Shown piece after piece: positions 1 to 9,421 of a stretch of DNA of 64,000 nt. This DNA is from Alphaproteobacteria bacterium (lineage in GTDB: Bacteria > Pseudomonadota > Alphaproteobacteria > Rhodobacterales > Rhodobacteraceae). Location of the stretch: assembly GCA_030427405.1 (NCBI GenBank), contig JAUHXK010000003.1, positions 186,001 to 250,000 of the forward strand. Reading direction: 5' to 3'. Position numbers and translations under genes: made by a program. The notes beneath the pieces are model-generated. The model was given only the letters and a program-made list of their open reading frames with translations, was not told the origin of the DNA and made no database searches. Each line of letters begins with the position of its first letter. The first letter of the stretch is position 1.

Positions 1-574
1 TCTCGGGCGCCATGGTGGCCGAAAAGAACAGGGTCTGGCGGGTAAAGGGCGTCAGCGAGAAAATACGTTCGATATCGGGGATGAACCCCATATCCAGCAT
101 CCGGTCGGCCTCATCCACGACCATGATCTGCACACCGGTCAGCAGCAGCTTGCCGCGTTCGAAATGGTCCAGCAACCGGCCCGGCGTCGCGATCAGAACA
201 TCGACGCCGCGATCGATCAGGGCCTCTTGTTCCTTGAAGCTGACGCCGCCGATCAGCAGTGCCTTGGTCAGCTTGAGATGCTTGGTGTAGGTGTCGAAAT
301 TCTCGGCGACCTGCGCGGCCAGTTCCCGCGTCGGGCACAGGACCAGCGACCGTGGCATGCGCGCGCGCGCACGGCCACGGGCCAGCAAGGTGATCATGGG
401 CAGGGTGAAACTGGCGGTCTTGCCTGTCCCGGTCTGCGCAATGCCCAGAACATCACGCCCTTCCAGCGCGTGCGGAATAGCGCCTTCCTGAATCGGGGTT
501 GGGGTTTCGTATCCGGCTTCCTCAATGGCTTTGAGGACCTTCGGGTTCAGGTTCAGTTCGTTGAATTTTGTCAT
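1..574 (-). CDS. DEAD-box RNA helicase, N-terminal part (cut by window edge)
   Basis: This is the first 191 residues of an ATP-dependent RNA helicase of the RhlE/DEAD family; the C-terminal helicase lobe lies outside the window. The Q motif (TPIQ, 26-29), Walker A (AQTGTGKT, 46-53), PTREL (81-85), GG (109-110), TPGR (130-133), DEAD (154-157) and SAT (185-187) are all visible and in order. Such helicases unwind structured RNA in ribosome assembly and mRNA decay, often for cold adaptation. The start is the ATG at 574-572, since the protein opens directly with the usual F-x-x-L leader before the Q motif. It runs leftward, as do the next three genes. The exact subfamily (RhlE or another DEAD protein) cannot be settled without the C-terminus. 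Confidence 0.93.
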   Translation of the reverse strand, partial: MTKFNELNLNPKVLKAIEEAGYETPTPIQEGAIPHALEGRDVLGIAQTGTGKTASFTLPMITLLARGRARARMPRSLVLCPTRELAAQVAENFDTYTKHLKLTKALLIGGVSFKEQEALIDRGVDVLIATPGRLLDHFERGKLLLTGVQIMVVDEADRMLDMGFIPDIERIFSLTPFTRQTLFFSATMAPE

Positions 575-746
575 TTATGTCCGGTTCATGCGGACACTAG
601 ACCTGGCCCGCGCGTCTGAAAAATGCCGGGCCCGGATGGCCTGCGCCTCATGCGCGTTTCGGCTTGGACGCGGACATAACAAAATCGTGCGGCCCGGTCA
701 AATGAACTTGGCTTAACCATTCCGATCCGGGATTTCGTGCAACAAT

Positions 747-1676
747 TCAGCAGCTTCCGGGGAAGTGTTTCGCAAGTTTCTTCTTCAGGTCAAGCGGGCG
801 ATGCAGGATCATGCCGTGATCTTCCAGCCTGGCGCGAACCTGCGGGTCGACGGCGCTCAACTCATCGTAGAATTCGCGCAGGCCTGTCTCGCCCTGGTCG
901 GCTTCGATCCAGCTGAGCAGCTCGTGCATGTTCAGCCCGCCAATCTCGCGCGGGACATTGGGGGCCATGCCGGGCTGGTACGATCCCTGTTTCAACCGGA
1001 ACCGATAGTGGCGCAGCCAGTGGTCCCAATCTGGGGCATGCCGGTGGCACAGTTCGGTTTCGGGCAGTTGATAGCGGTGCCTAAGCATCTCGCCGTCCTG
1101 AAAGACATTGTGGATGCGAAAGCTGACATGCGTCATTCCGGTGCGCAGGAACAGCTTGCCCTGTACGTGGCTTAGGAACCCGCCCAGGACAAATGCACCA
1201 TAGGTGGGATACAGCGCCTGCACGATGCTGTCGCGGTCGGGACCGATGGGAATGAACGCCTTGTAAAGGTCCGCGTCACCGTCGATGGCCTCGACCGGGC
1301 GAACGCGGGCAAGTGGCGTGTCCGGGGGCACCGCCGCAAGCAGGTCGGCAATCGGCCGCGCGGGCCACAGGAATTCGTCAATGTCGATATGGGCCAGCCA
1401 GTCCAGATCAGTGCGGCGGTACATGAACGAGGCGTTGGCCGTCTGCCGGACTTGGTGCTTGTCGGGCCGTTGTCTTTTGCGCCAGCTCCAATGGGCCGCG
1501 TCGCAGGTCCAGACCTGAATACGCGGGTGGCTGCTCAGCGCTTCGAAGGCCTGGGGGTTTTCCTCGTCCAGGAACAGGTACAGCGCGTCGGCCCCCAGGT
1601 CGAGGTGATAGGCCGCAAACCCCAGAATGTCGCGGGTGGTGCCGCGCAGGGTGGAAACAGCGCCCCAGCGGGTCAT
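747..1676 (-). CDS. Glycosyltransferase family 2-like protein
   Basis: A 309-residue soluble protein that I read as a nucleotide-sugar glycosyltransferase of the GT2/GT92-like group common in Rhodobacterales. The start of the protein has the usual 'conversation-type' layout: a short beta strand, then AAYHLDLGAD (21-30), and the acidic motif HIDIDEF at 96-102 that would bind the metal and nucleotide sugar. A second conserved-looking block, HNVFQ, lies near residue 190. There is no membrane segment. Its start overlaps the stop of the upstream gene by ATGA (1673-1676), so the two are probably translated together. Acceptor and sugar are unknown; surface polysaccharide synthesis is the likely role by family only. 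Confidence 0.8.
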   Translation of the reverse strand: MTRWGAVSTLRGTTRDILGFAAYHLDLGADALYLFLDEENPQAFEALSSHPRIQVWTCDAAHWSWRKRQRPDKHQVRQTANASFMYRRTDLDWLAHIDIDEFLWPARPIADLLAAVPPDTPLARVRPVEAIDGDADLYKAFIPIGPDRDSIVQALYPTYGAFVLGGFLSHVQGKLFLRTGMTHVSFRIHNVFQDGEMLRHRYQLPETELCHRHAPDWDHWLRHYRFRLKQGSYQPGMAPNVPREIGGLNMHELLSWIEADQGETGLREFYDELSAVDPQVRARLEDHGMILHRPLDLKKKLAKHFPGSC

Positions 1677-2428
1677 TTGCGCCCTTGGCGTTCGGCCCGA
1701 AGGTCGCGCATGGTCTTCAAGCGGCGGAACACCCCGCCGGGGTCGCGATTCAGCTGATCCAGCAGGTGGTCGGCCAGCGGGCCGATCGTTTCATCGGATT
1801 TGGCCGCCTGCCAGACCGGCGCAATCAGGTTGATGTCCAGTCCGCCGGATTTCAGAGAATAAGACGCCATGTCCAGCGGCAGCGGCGCATCTGCCTTGCG
1901 CCCGAACGGGTAGGCAAGATCGGGCGTGCGCCCCGAAAACAGCCGCTCGAACTCATACAGTTTCATCATGCCGAACAGCATGCGCAGGGCCTGTCCGACT
2001 TCGCGTTGCGTCTGGGTCTCTCCGTGATCGGCAAAGGTCTGAACCGACGAGACCAGCCAGCGCAGGTTCAGCTCGGCGATCAGGTGGGTGGCCTGCTCGG
2101 CCCAGAGGCGGCGAAACAGGGCCGGAATATGCGTGGGCTGCGATCGCTTGCGCAGGATTGAGATCAATTGCGCGTTCAAAAAGGCCAGTTCTGATTTCCC
2201 CACGAACTCGGCGGCGATCTGGCGCCGCTTGCGCGTCCAGGCGCATTCGGCAATGTCAGGGTCTGCGAGGGTGGCGCTCTCAAGGACCGACCGGCGCGCC
2301 AGCGCGTCAAGGTCGATGTCAGGGGGCGGCAGCAGGCCCGGACCGAACTCAAACGGCGCGCGACGCCCCTCGTACCGGTCCAGCATGGCCGCCAACCCGC
2401 CGGGATAGGTCAGGTCTTCATCGCTCAT
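1673..2428 (-). CDS. Conserved hypothetical protein, partner of the glycosyltransferase
   Basis: A 251-residue soluble protein that I do not recognise. It is rich in Arg and Leu, with a helical middle (about residues 65-160) and no signal peptide, membrane helix or catalytic motif that I can name. I start it at the ATG 2428-2426 rather than 12 codons upstream, because the protein from there opens MSDEDL and the longer version would begin inside the gap to prfC. It overlaps the next gene downstream by four bases, which suggests that it works with the glycosyltransferase, for example as an accessory or polysaccharide-related protein. That link is inferred from context only. Confidence 0.65.
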   Translation of the reverse strand: MSDEDLTYPGGLAAMLDRYEGRRAPFEFGPGLLPPPDIDLDALARRSVLESATLADPDIAECAWTRKRRQIAAEFVGKSELAFLNAQLISILRKRSQPTHIPALFRRLWAEQATHLIAELNLRWLVSSVQTFADHGETQTQREVGQALRMLFGMMKLYEFERLFSGRTPDLAYPFGRKADAPLPLDMASYSLKSGGLDINLIAPVWQAAKSDETIGPLADHLLDQLNRDPGGVFRRLKTMRDLRAERQGRK

Positions 2429-2477
2429 GCGCGAAGAATTGCACAGCCGGACTCGCCCGTGCAATCGTGCAGGTGCA

Positions 2478-4085
2478 TCACGTCATCATTTCCTTGGTCG
2501 CGGTCAGGTTCAGCGCCGGATAGTCCCGCACGACCCGGTCGATATCCCATTGCAGGCGGGTCAGATAGACAATGTCGCCGTCATGGTCATGGGCGATATG
2601 CTGTTTGTTGGTATTCACGAATTTCTCGACCTCGGCCTTGTCGCCGCTGACCCAGCGGGCCGAGGTGAATTGCGATGCCTCAAACCGTACGGGCAGGCCG
2701 TATTCCATCTCGATCCGGCTGGCCAGAACCTCGAACTGCAGCGCGCCGACGACGCCGACGATAAAGCCCGAACCGATCGAAGGTTTGAAAACCTTGGCCG
2801 CGCCTTCCTCGGCAAACTGCATCAGGGCTTTTTCCAGATGCTTGGCTTTCATTGGATCGCCTGGACGGACGGTTTGAAGCAGTTCCGGCGCAAAAGAGGG
2901 GATGCCGGTCACGCGGATCGCCTCGCCCTCGGTCAGCGTGTCGCCGATGCGCAGTTGCCCGTGGTTCGGGATGCCGATGATGTCTCCGGCCCAGGCCTCT
3001 TCGGCCAGTTCCCGGTCCGAGGCCAGAAACAGCACAGGGTTCGAAATCGCCATCGGCTTTTTCGACCGCACATGGGTCAGCTTCATGCCGCGTTTGAAAT
3101 GGCCTGAGGCCATGCGAACAAAGGCCACCCGGTCACGGTGCTTGGGGTCCATGTTGGCCTGCACCTTGAACACGAAACCGGCGACTTTCTTTTCGTCCGG
3201 CGCGATCTGCCGAGGCTCAGCCGACTGGACCTGCGGCTGCGGACCATAGGCGCCGATGCCTTCCATCAGTTCCTTGACGCCGAACGAATTGATGGCCGAA
3301 CCGAACCAGATCGGGGTCATGTGCCCCTCAAGCACGGCTTGCGGGTCAAGCTTGGGCAGCAATTCGCGCGCCATCTCGACCTCTTCCAGCAGCTTGTCCA
3401 GCAGATGGGCGGGCACATGATCGGCCAGCTTGGGGTCGTCGAGGCCGTTAATCTCGATGCTTTCGGCCACCTTGTTACGGTCGGCGCGGTCCATCAGTTC
3501 CAGCCGGTCGCGCAGCATATCGTAGCAGCCGATAAAATCGCGACCTACGCCGATGGGCCACGCAGCGGGCGTGACGTCGATGGCCAGCATCTCTTGGATT
3601 TCGTCGATGATCTCGAACGTATCGCGGCTTTCGCGGTCCATCTTGTTACAGAAGGTCAGGATCGGCAGATCGCGCAGGCGGCAGACCTCGAACAGTTTCT
3701 GCGTCTGGCTTTCCACGCCCTTCGCACCGTCAATCACCATCACAGCGGCGTCCACGGCAGTCAACGTGCGATAGGTATCTTCCGAGAAGTCGCTGTGGCC
3801 GGGAGTGTCCACCAGATTGAACCGGAATTTATCGTAATCAAAAGACATGGCCGAGGCGGATACCGAGATGCCGCGGTCCTTTTCCATCTGCATGAAGTCA
3901 GATCGCGTGCGCCGTGCCTCGCCCTTGGCGCGCACCTGTCCGGCCATCTGGATCGCGCCCCCATACAGCAGGAACTTTTCGGTCAGCGTCGTCTTGCCCG
4001 CATCCGGGTGCGAGATGATGGCGAATGTTCTGCGCCGCGCGATTTCGGGCGGCAGGACGGGCTGGTTGGTGGCGGTATCAAGCAT
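2478..4085 (-). CDS. prfC: Peptide chain release factor 3 (RF3)
   Basis: RF3 is a translational GTPase that recycles RF1/RF2 from the ribosome after peptide release. The 535-residue length matches the family. The G1 loop SHPDAGKTT lies at 25-33, followed by RGISV (switch I), DTPGH (G3) and NKMD (G4). The C-terminal half carries the RF3-specific domain with GVVGALQFEVL and the ending ...ARWV. The start at 4085 gives the normal N-terminus (MLDTATNQ); the open frame continues upstream to 4178 but that would add 31 residues of no known domain. A 110-bp divergent gap separates it from the rightward gene at 4196. Confidence 0.97.
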   Translation of the reverse strand: MLDTATNQPVLPPEIARRRTFAIISHPDAGKTTLTEKFLLYGGAIQMAGQVRAKGEARRTRSDFMQMEKDRGISVSASAMSFDYDKFRFNLVDTPGHSDFSEDTYRTLTAVDAAVMVIDGAKGVESQTQKLFEVCRLRDLPILTFCNKMDRESRDTFEIIDEIQEMLAIDVTPAAWPIGVGRDFIGCYDMLRDRLELMDRADRNKVAESIEINGLDDPKLADHVPAHLLDKLLEEVEMARELLPKLDPQAVLEGHMTPIWFGSAINSFGVKELMEGIGAYGPQPQVQSAEPRQIAPDEKKVAGFVFKVQANMDPKHRDRVAFVRMASGHFKRGMKLTHVRSKKPMAISNPVLFLASDRELAEEAWAGDIIGIPNHGQLRIGDTLTEGEAIRVTGIPSFAPELLQTVRPGDPMKAKHLEKALMQFAEEGAAKVFKPSIGSGFIVGVVGALQFEVLASRIEMEYGLPVRFEASQFTSARWVSGDKAEVEKFVNTNKQHIAHDHDGDIVYLTRLQWDIDRVVRDYPALNLTATKEMMT

Positions 4086-4195
4086 AAGGGCGCGTATAGG
4101 CGGGGAAACCAGCCGAGGCAAGACATAGGGGCTGGTTCGAATCGTCGATATGTGGCAAAAGGAACATATAGTGAACAAACAGGTGGAGTGGATCG

Positions 4196-4558
4196 ATGAA
4201 TTTGAAAGAGATTGCCGACGAACTGGTTGCCGGATGCCGCGAAGACCGGGCCAAGGAAAACCTGGATAAGCTTTATGCGCCCGATGCCGTTTCGGTCGAG
4301 GGGCAGGATTACGAAGGCATGGGCCGTGAAACCAAGGGCATCGACGCCATCCGTGGCAAACACGAATGGTGGGAAGGGGCGCATGAGGTGTCTGGCGCCT
4401 CGGTCAGCGACCCGCTTCCGCATGGCGAGGACCGTTTTGCCGTCATTTTCGAGGTGCAGGGCAAGGTCAAGGCGTCGGGTGAAAGCTTCGACATGAAAGA
4501 GGTGGGCGTTTACCACGTCGCCAATGGCAAGATCGTTCGGGAAGAGTTCTTTTACTGA
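4196..4558 (+). CDS. SnoaL-like / NTF2-fold small protein
   Basis: A 120-residue protein with the NTF2/SnoaL cone fold layout: an N-terminal helix pair (MNLKEIADELVAG), the motif DKLYAPDAVSVE near residue 23, and three antiparallel strands, the last ending in HVANGKIVREEFFY. Family members are isomerases, hydratases or simple binding proteins, so no reaction can be assigned. A strong ribosome site (GGTGGAG) precedes the ATG. It stands alone between divergently read prfC and the SDR gene 72 bp downstream, which may be co-transcribed. Confidence 0.8.
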   Translation: MNLKEIADELVAGCREDRAKENLDKLYAPDAVSVEGQDYEGMGRETKGIDAIRGKHEWWEGAHEVSGASVSDPLPHGEDRFAVIFEVQGKVKASGESFDMKEVGVYHVANGKIVREEFFY

Positions 4559-4630
4559 CACGGTTTGGTTTCTGGTCTTCCCTGTCTGGCCGGTGCTAGA
4601 CATGCGGCAACAACAGATGGGGAGGATCAC

Positions 4631-5410
4631 ATGGATCTGGGCATTCACGGAAAACGCGCACTGGTCTGCGCCGGAAGCAAGGGGCTTGGTCTGGGCTGTG
4701 CCGAAGCACTGGCGGCGGCCGGTGTCGACCTGGTGCTGAACGCACGCGGGGCCGACGCGCTGGACTCCGCGGCGGCGCAGTTGCGGTCCGACCACGGTGT
4801 CAACGTGCGCACGGTCGCCTGTGACGTGACCACGCCCGAGGGGCAGGAGCAGGTGATCGAGGCCGCGCAAGGCGTTGATATTCTGGTGACAAATGCGGGT
4901 GGACCGCCGCCGGGCATGTGGTCGGACTGGGACCGGGACGATTTCATCAAGGCGCTGGATGCCAATATGCTGACGCCCATCACCTTTATGAAGGCTTTGC
5001 TGCCGGGGATGATGGACAAGGGTTGGGGTCGGGTGGTCAATATCACCTCGCAATCCGTGCGCGCGCCGATTGCGGTGCTTGGCCTGTCGAATGCGGCCCG
5101 CACCGGCCTGACCGGCTATGTGGCCGGCACTGCGCGGCAGGTGGCGCCCAAAGGGGTGACGATCAACAATCTTCTGCCCGGTATCCATGCAACGGACCGG
5201 GCTGATGCGCTGGATGGCGGCGTGGCCGCGCAACAGGGTATCTCTCTGGACGAGGCGCGGGCCAGCCGGGCCGAAACGATCCCTGCGCGCCGCTATGGCA
5301 CACGGCAGGAATTCGGCGCTGCCTGCGCCTTTCTCTGTTCGCAACATGCCGGGTTTATCGTTGGCCAGAATATCCTGCTGGATGGTGGCGCGACCAACCT
5401 GACAATGTAA
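4631..5410 (+). CDS. SDR-family oxidoreductase-like protein with altered active site
   Basis: A 259-residue Rossmann-fold protein of the short-chain dehydrogenase/reductase superfamily. The cofactor motif GSKGLGLG (15-22) and NAGG (88-91) are normal, and the C-terminus has the usual GQNILLDGG. The catalytic Tyr-x-x-x-Lys is not present: at the expected place (about 13 residues after Ser140/142) the sequence is LSNAAR, giving Ser153 and Arg157 instead of Tyr and Lys. A subgroup of FabG-like SDRs is known to carry this change. The start at 4631 follows GGAGG directly (4621-4625); an upstream GTG-extended frame has no ribosome site. The gene ends 10 bp before the alkC-like gene. Confidence 0.88.
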   Translation: MDLGIHGKRALVCAGSKGLGLGCAEALAAAGVDLVLNARGADALDSAAAQLRSDHGVNVRTVACDVTTPEGQEQVIEAAQGVDILVTNAGGPPPGMWSDWDRDDFIKALDANMLTPITFMKALLPGMMDKGWGRVVNITSQSVRAPIAVLGLSNAARTGLTGYVAGTARQVAPKGVTINNLLPGIHATDRADALDGGVAAQQGISLDEARASRAETIPARRYGTRQEFGAACAFLCSQHAGFIVGQNILLDGGATNLTM

Positions 5411-5420
5411 GGGCGGGACC

Positions 5421-6533
5421 ATGGCGCAGGGATTTTCGCTGAAGGATCAGTTGTTCAACGCCGAAAAGACCCGGTATCTGGCGGGTCTTTTCGCAAGCGC
5501 AAGCCCGTCATTCGACGCCGCCACGTTCGAGGCCGACGTTCTGTCGCGTCTGCCCGCGCTGGAGTTGAAAGAGCGCATGACCTGGATCGCGACCTGCCTG
5601 CAAAGCGCGCTGCCGGGGCCTTTGCCAGAGGTCGCGCCTGTCATCCTGCGGGCTTTGCCACCGCCGTTGGACCCCACGCGCACCGACGATGATTTCGGCG
5701 ACTTCATCTTTGCCCCGCTGGGGGAATGGGTGGTTGCCGTGGGTCTGGATCACCCGGATCTGGCATTGGACATGCTGGCAGAGCTGACGCAGCGGTTTTC
5801 GATGGAATGGGCGATCAGGCCCTTTCTGAACGCGCATCCCGATCGGGTTCTGGCCCGAATGCAGGGATGGTGCGGGCATTCCAGCTATCATGTGCGCCGC
5901 CTGGTCAGCGAGGGCACCCGACCGCGTTTGCCATGGGGGCAGGCGATCGGCCTTGGCCTGTCAGATCCGCTGCCATTACTGGACCGGTTGCATGGCGATC
6001 CTACCCGTTTCGTGACGCGCTCGGTGGCCAATCACCTTAACGATATCGCCAAGAAAGAGCCTTCGATCGTTCTGGACCGGCTGCGCGACTGGCGGGCCCA
6101 AGGCGGGCAGGCGGCGCGGGAGATGGACTGGATGACCGCCCATGCGCTGCGCGGGCTGATCAAGGATGGGCACCCCGACGCGATGCGGATGCAGGGGTAT
6201 GACCCCGACGCCGATATCACGGCCGATATCCGCCTTGATGGCGCCGCCCGGATCGGCGATGCGCTGGAGTTTTCGGTGACCCTGAAAGGTCAGGGCGGCC
6301 AACGGGTTCTGGTCGATTATATCATTCATTTTCAGCGGCCAATGGGGAAAACCTCATCCAAAGTTTTCAAGTTGAAACAGGACGTGTTGAAGGGCGATGG
6401 CCTGACATTGAAAAAGCGTCACAAGCTGAAGGCCGACGCAACCACGTTTCAGCTGGTTCCGGGGGCGCATCGATTGGATATCCAGGTCAACGGTGTGGTG
6501 CGCGGCGGGGTTCCGTTCGATCTGTTGGCCTGA
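5421..6533 (+). CDS. DNA alkylation repair protein, AlkC type
   Basis: A 370-residue protein of the HEAT-repeat alkylbase DNA glycosylases (AlkC/AlkD superfamily), which remove N3- and N7-alkylated purines without flipping the base. The first 270 residues are a helical repeat array with the signature WCGHSSYHVRRLVSEGTRPRLPW (starting near 148). The last 95 residues switch to beta-rich sequence ending VRGGVPFDL, with a KVFKLK strand, which fits the C-terminal Ig-like domain of the AlkC-beta group. It begins 10 bp after the SDR stop, so co-transcription is likely. Substrate range is by family inference. Confidence 0.85.
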   Translation: MAQGFSLKDQLFNAEKTRYLAGLFASASPSFDAATFEADVLSRLPALELKERMTWIATCLQSALPGPLPEVAPVILRALPPPLDPTRTDDDFGDFIFAPLGEWVVAVGLDHPDLALDMLAELTQRFSMEWAIRPFLNAHPDRVLARMQGWCGHSSYHVRRLVSEGTRPRLPWGQAIGLGLSDPLPLLDRLHGDPTRFVTRSVANHLNDIAKKEPSIVLDRLRDWRAQGGQAAREMDWMTAHALRGLIKDGHPDAMRMQGYDPDADITADIRLDGAARIGDALEFSVTLKGQGGQRVLVDYIIHFQRPMGKTSSKVFKLKQDVLKGDGLTLKKRHKLKADATTFQLVPGAHRLDIQVNGVVRGGVPFDLLA

Positions 6534-6698
6534 CCCCGAAGGGCCGGGGCGATCCTGGAACCGTATCTGTACGCCTGTAGTGCGAACCAGTTTCGCATGC
6601 GCCCTCTGGGGCGGTGCGGCTCTGTCATTCGGCTGATCCCTTGCACCCAAGGGGCGGGGTTGTTATCCCCGCCAAGGCCCGGTGGATGAAGTCGGGTT

Positions 6699-7802
6699 TT
6701 GCTACGGGATACATCGGTGACAGTGACGGCAGCCCCTCCGCGTCTGGAAATCCGCAACATGGTCTGCCGGTTTGGCGGCCGGCTTGTCGTGGACGATGTA
6801 TCGCTGACCGTGCAGGCGGGGCAGGTGACTTGCCTTTTGGGGCCGTCAGGCTGCGGAAAATCGACCACGCTGCGCATGATCGCCGGGGTCGAGATGCAGG
6901 ATTCGGGCGAAATCTATGTTGATGGCAAGCTGATCTGCGACACGGTGTTCCGCGTCCCCCCAGAGCGGCGTCAGATCGGGCTGATGTTCCAGGATTTCGC
7001 CCTTTTTCCGCATCTGAGCGTGGCCGACAACGTGGCCTTTGGCCTGAAGGGCAGCAAGGAAGAAAAACGCGCGCGCGTTCAAGAGTTGTTGGAAAAGGTT
7101 GATCTGATCCGGTTCATCGACGGCTTTCCGCACCAGTTGTCGGGGGGCGAACAACAGCGTGTGGCGTTGGCCCGCGCGCTGGCGCCGCGTCCGCGCATCA
7201 TGCTTATGGACGAGCCTTTCTCGGGGTTGGACAACCGCTTGCGCGACGGCATCCGCGACGAGACTTTGGCCATCCTGAAACAGGAAGACGCCGCCGTTCT
7301 GCTGGTCACGCACGAGCCGGAAGAGGCGATGCGCATGGCGGATGAGATTGCGCTGATGCGCCGGGGCAGGATCGTCCAGCAGGGCGCGCCCTATAACGTA
7401 TATACCCGACCGGCTGACAAGGCCGCAGTGGCATTTTTCAGTGATATCAACGTCTTGCAGGCGCAAGTGAACGGGGCCTTGGCCCAGACGCCCTTTGGCC
7501 GCTTTCTGGCACCCGGGATCGCTGATGGAACAGATGTCGAGATCGTGTTCCGGCCACAGCATGTAAAGCTGGATTTTGATCGCAACGGCAAAGGCCCGGC
7601 GCCGACACCCGCCGATGGCGTCGCCGCGCGCGGGGTTGTTGAACGGGCCCGTTTTCTGGGCAACGAAAGCCTTGTGGAATTCCGAATGGATTACGACGGG
7701 TCGATCCTCAAGGCGACCGTGCCCAATGTCTTTGTGCCCAAGCCGGGGCGGGTCATGTGGCTGACCGTGCGCCGCGACAGGTGCTTCGTTTTTCCCGCCT
7801 GA
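6699..7802 (+). CDS. ABC transporter ATP-binding protein (FbpC/PotA-like), orphan
   Basis: A 367-residue ATPase of the Fe3+/polyamine/sulfate importer class. Walker A (GPSGCGKST), the Q-loop FQDFALFPHLSV, the signature LSGGEQQR and Walker B (IMLMDEP) are intact, followed by a C-terminal TOBE-like regulatory domain (from about 245) with FRPQHVKLD. No permease or binding protein is nearby, so its partners must be encoded elsewhere. The start is uncertain. The longest frame begins with TTG at 6699. GTG at 6717, with GGGA seven bases upstream, is a good alternative and removes only six residues. Confidence 0.88.
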   Translation: MLRDTSVTVTAAPPRLEIRNMVCRFGGRLVVDDVSLTVQAGQVTCLLGPSGCGKSTTLRMIAGVEMQDSGEIYVDGKLICDTVFRVPPERRQIGLMFQDFALFPHLSVADNVAFGLKGSKEEKRARVQELLEKVDLIRFIDGFPHQLSGGEQQRVALARALAPRPRIMLMDEPFSGLDNRLRDGIRDETLAILKQEDAAVLLVTHEPEEAMRMADEIALMRRGRIVQQGAPYNVYTRPADKAAVAFFSDINVLQAQVNGALAQTPFGRFLAPGIADGTDVEIVFRPQHVKLDFDRNGKGPAPTPADGVAARGVVERARFLGNESLVEFRMDYDGSILKATVPNVFVPKPGRVMWLTVRRDRCFVFPA

Positions 7803-7867
7803 CCGGCATTTGACGCAGTTTGCGGGCAAGTGGTGCCTGAATGCCGCAGATTGCGCGCGCCCCTTGC

Positions 7868-7895
7868 TTGCCGCAGCGCGAGGGCGGGTCTATCA
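7868..7895 (+). promoter_or_regulatory. Possible promoter of surE
   Basis: TTGCCG at 7868-7873 and CTATCA at 7890-7895 are separated by 16 bases and lie about 30 bases upstream of the surE ATG. The boxes are a partial match only, so this is a weak inference. Confidence 0.3.
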
Positions 7896-7924
7896 AGGGC
7901 CAAACGCGGGGGTAAGGCGAAATC

Positions 7925-8707
7925 ATGCGAATTCTTCTGACCAATGATGATGGTATCAACGCGCCGGGCCTTGCGGTGCTTGAAACTATTGCCGGTGATC
8001 TGGCTGGCCCCGAGGGCGAGGTTTGGGTTGTCGCGCCTGCGTTCGAGCAATCGGGCGTCGGTCACTGCATCAGCTATACGCATCCGATGATGGTCGCCAA
8101 GCTGGGCGAGAAACGGTTTGCCGCCGAAGGGTCGCCCGCGGATTGCGTACTGGCAGGGTTGCATGACGTGATGAAGGATGCGCGGCCGGATCTGGTTCTT
8201 TCAGGTGTGAACAGAGGCAATAATTCGGCTGAGAATACGTTGTATTCGGGAACTATCGGCGGCGCGATGGAGGCCGCCCTGCAGGGCGTTCCTGCCATTG
8301 CCCTGTCGCAATATTTCGGTCCGGGAAATCTTGGGCTGGATAACCCGTTCGAAGCCGCGCAGCGCTTTGGCGCGGACCTGGTTCGGCGAATCCTGGCGGC
8401 GATGCCCGAAACGCAAGGCGATTACCGGCTGTTTTACAACGTGAACTTCCCGCCGGTATCAGCGGATGCGGTGCGCGGAACACGGGTTGCCGCGCAGGGG
8501 TTCCGGCGCGACACTCATTTCGGGGTCGAGCCGCACAGCTCGCCTTCGGGGCGGCGGTTCTTGTGGATCAAGGGCGGGTATCAGCACAATCCCACCGCGC
8601 CGGGGACGGATGCGGCGGTGAACCTGGACGGGTATATCTCGGTGACGCCGATGCGCGCCGATCTGACCGCGCATGACGCGCTGGAGGCGTTGAAGGCGAT
8701 CGAATGA
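7925..8707 (+). CDS. surE: 5'/3'-nucleotidase SurE
   Basis: A 260-residue metal-dependent nucleotidase that dephosphorylates nucleoside monophosphates in stationary phase. The family opening [10 protein letters not shown] is exact, with the metal ligands Asp8 and Asp9, followed by the loop [21 protein letters not shown] (near residue 96) that holds another metal-binding Asn. It overlaps pcm by four bases (ATGA, 8704-8707), and nlpD follows. The order surE-pcm-nlpD is the same as in enterobacteria, where rpoS comes next; rpoS is absent here. Confidence 0.97.
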   Translation: MRILLTNDDGINAPGLAVLETIAGDLAGPEGEVWVVAPAFEQSGVGHCISYTHPMMVAKLGEKRFAAEGSPADCVLAGLHDVMKDARPDLVLSGVNRGNNSAENTLYSGTIGGAMEAALQGVPAIALSQYFGPGNLGLDNPFEAAQRFGADLVRRILAAMPETQGDYRLFYNVNFPPVSADAVRGTRVAAQGFRRDTHFGVEPHSSPSGRRFLWIKGGYQHNPTAPGTDAAVNLDGYISVTPMRADLTAHDALEALKAIE

Positions 8708-9354
8708 CCGGGCCCGATCCTCAGACAATCATGCAGTTCCTGTTTGCCCTGCGTTCGCGCGGGGTGACGGATGCCCGCGTTCTTGCCGCGATGGAGCAGG
8801 TCGACCGGGGCAGGTTCGTGCGGGGGCTGTTTGCCGACCGGGCCTATGAGGATACGCCGCTGCCCATCACCTGCGGGCAGACAATCAGCCAGCCTTCGGT
8901 CGTTGGGTTGATGACGCAGGCCCTGCAAGTGCGCCCGCGCGATACGGTATTGGAGGTCGGAACAGGTTCGGGCTATCAGGCGGCGATCCTGGCCAAGCTG
9001 GCGCGGCGGGTTTACACGGTTGAACGGCACAAGCGCCTGGTGCGGGAAACCGGGCAGCTGTTTCGCGACCTGGGGCTGACCAATGTCACCGCGATGCTGT
9101 CGGACGGGTCCTTTGGCCTGCCCGAACAGGCCCCCTTTGATCGAATCATAGTCACCGCCGCCGCCGAGGACCCGCCCGGGCCGCTCTTGGCGCAGCTTAA
9201 AATCGGCGGTATCATGGTGTTGCCCGTGGGACAGTCGGATGCGGTTCAGACCCTGATACGGGTCAGGCGAACCGAAGAAGGCCTGGACTACGATGAATTG
9301 TTGCCCGTCCGTTTCGTGCCCCTTCTCGAGGGGCTTGGGAAGGACGAGGTCTGA
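8704..9354 (+). CDS. pcm: Protein-L-isoaspartate O-methyltransferase
   Basis: A 216-residue S-adenosylmethionine-dependent methyltransferase that starts repair of isoaspartate in aged proteins. The AdoMet loop is [11 protein letters not shown] (84-94), preceded by the family motif GQTISQP (58-64). The length is normal for bacterial Pcm. It is translationally coupled to surE through an ATGA overlap and lies 67 bp upstream of the lipoprotein gene nlpD, so the three probably form one operon. Confidence 0.97.
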   Translation: MTGPDPQTIMQFLFALRSRGVTDARVLAAMEQVDRGRFVRGLFADRAYEDTPLPITCGQTISQPSVVGLMTQALQVRPRDTVLEVGTGSGYQAAILAKLARRVYTVERHKRLVRETGQLFRDLGLTNVTAMLSDGSFGLPEQAPFDRIIVTAAAEDPPGPLLAQLKIGGIMVLPVGQSDAVQTLIRVRRTEEGLDYDELLPVRFVPLLEGLGKDEV

Positions 9355-9421
9355 AAGATGTTTTCGGAATTGAGCGCCGGAACCCCGGCAAACAGGGGCA
9401 GGTGCGAGGACAGTGAGTGAT

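Noticed and set aside
356-372. Alternating GC run GCGCGCGCGC in the helicase gene
   Set aside because: It encodes Arg-Ala repeats in frame and is expected by chance in high-GC coding DNA.
4128-4150. GGTTCGAATC, which looks like a tRNA T-loop
   Set aside because: The flanking bases do not pair to make a T-stem and no acceptor or anticodon arm is nearby.
6653-6673. GGCGGGG/CCCCGCC hairpin upstream of the orphan ABC ATPase
   Set aside because: No T tract and no shared context; in 65 percent GC such 7-bp stems are common.
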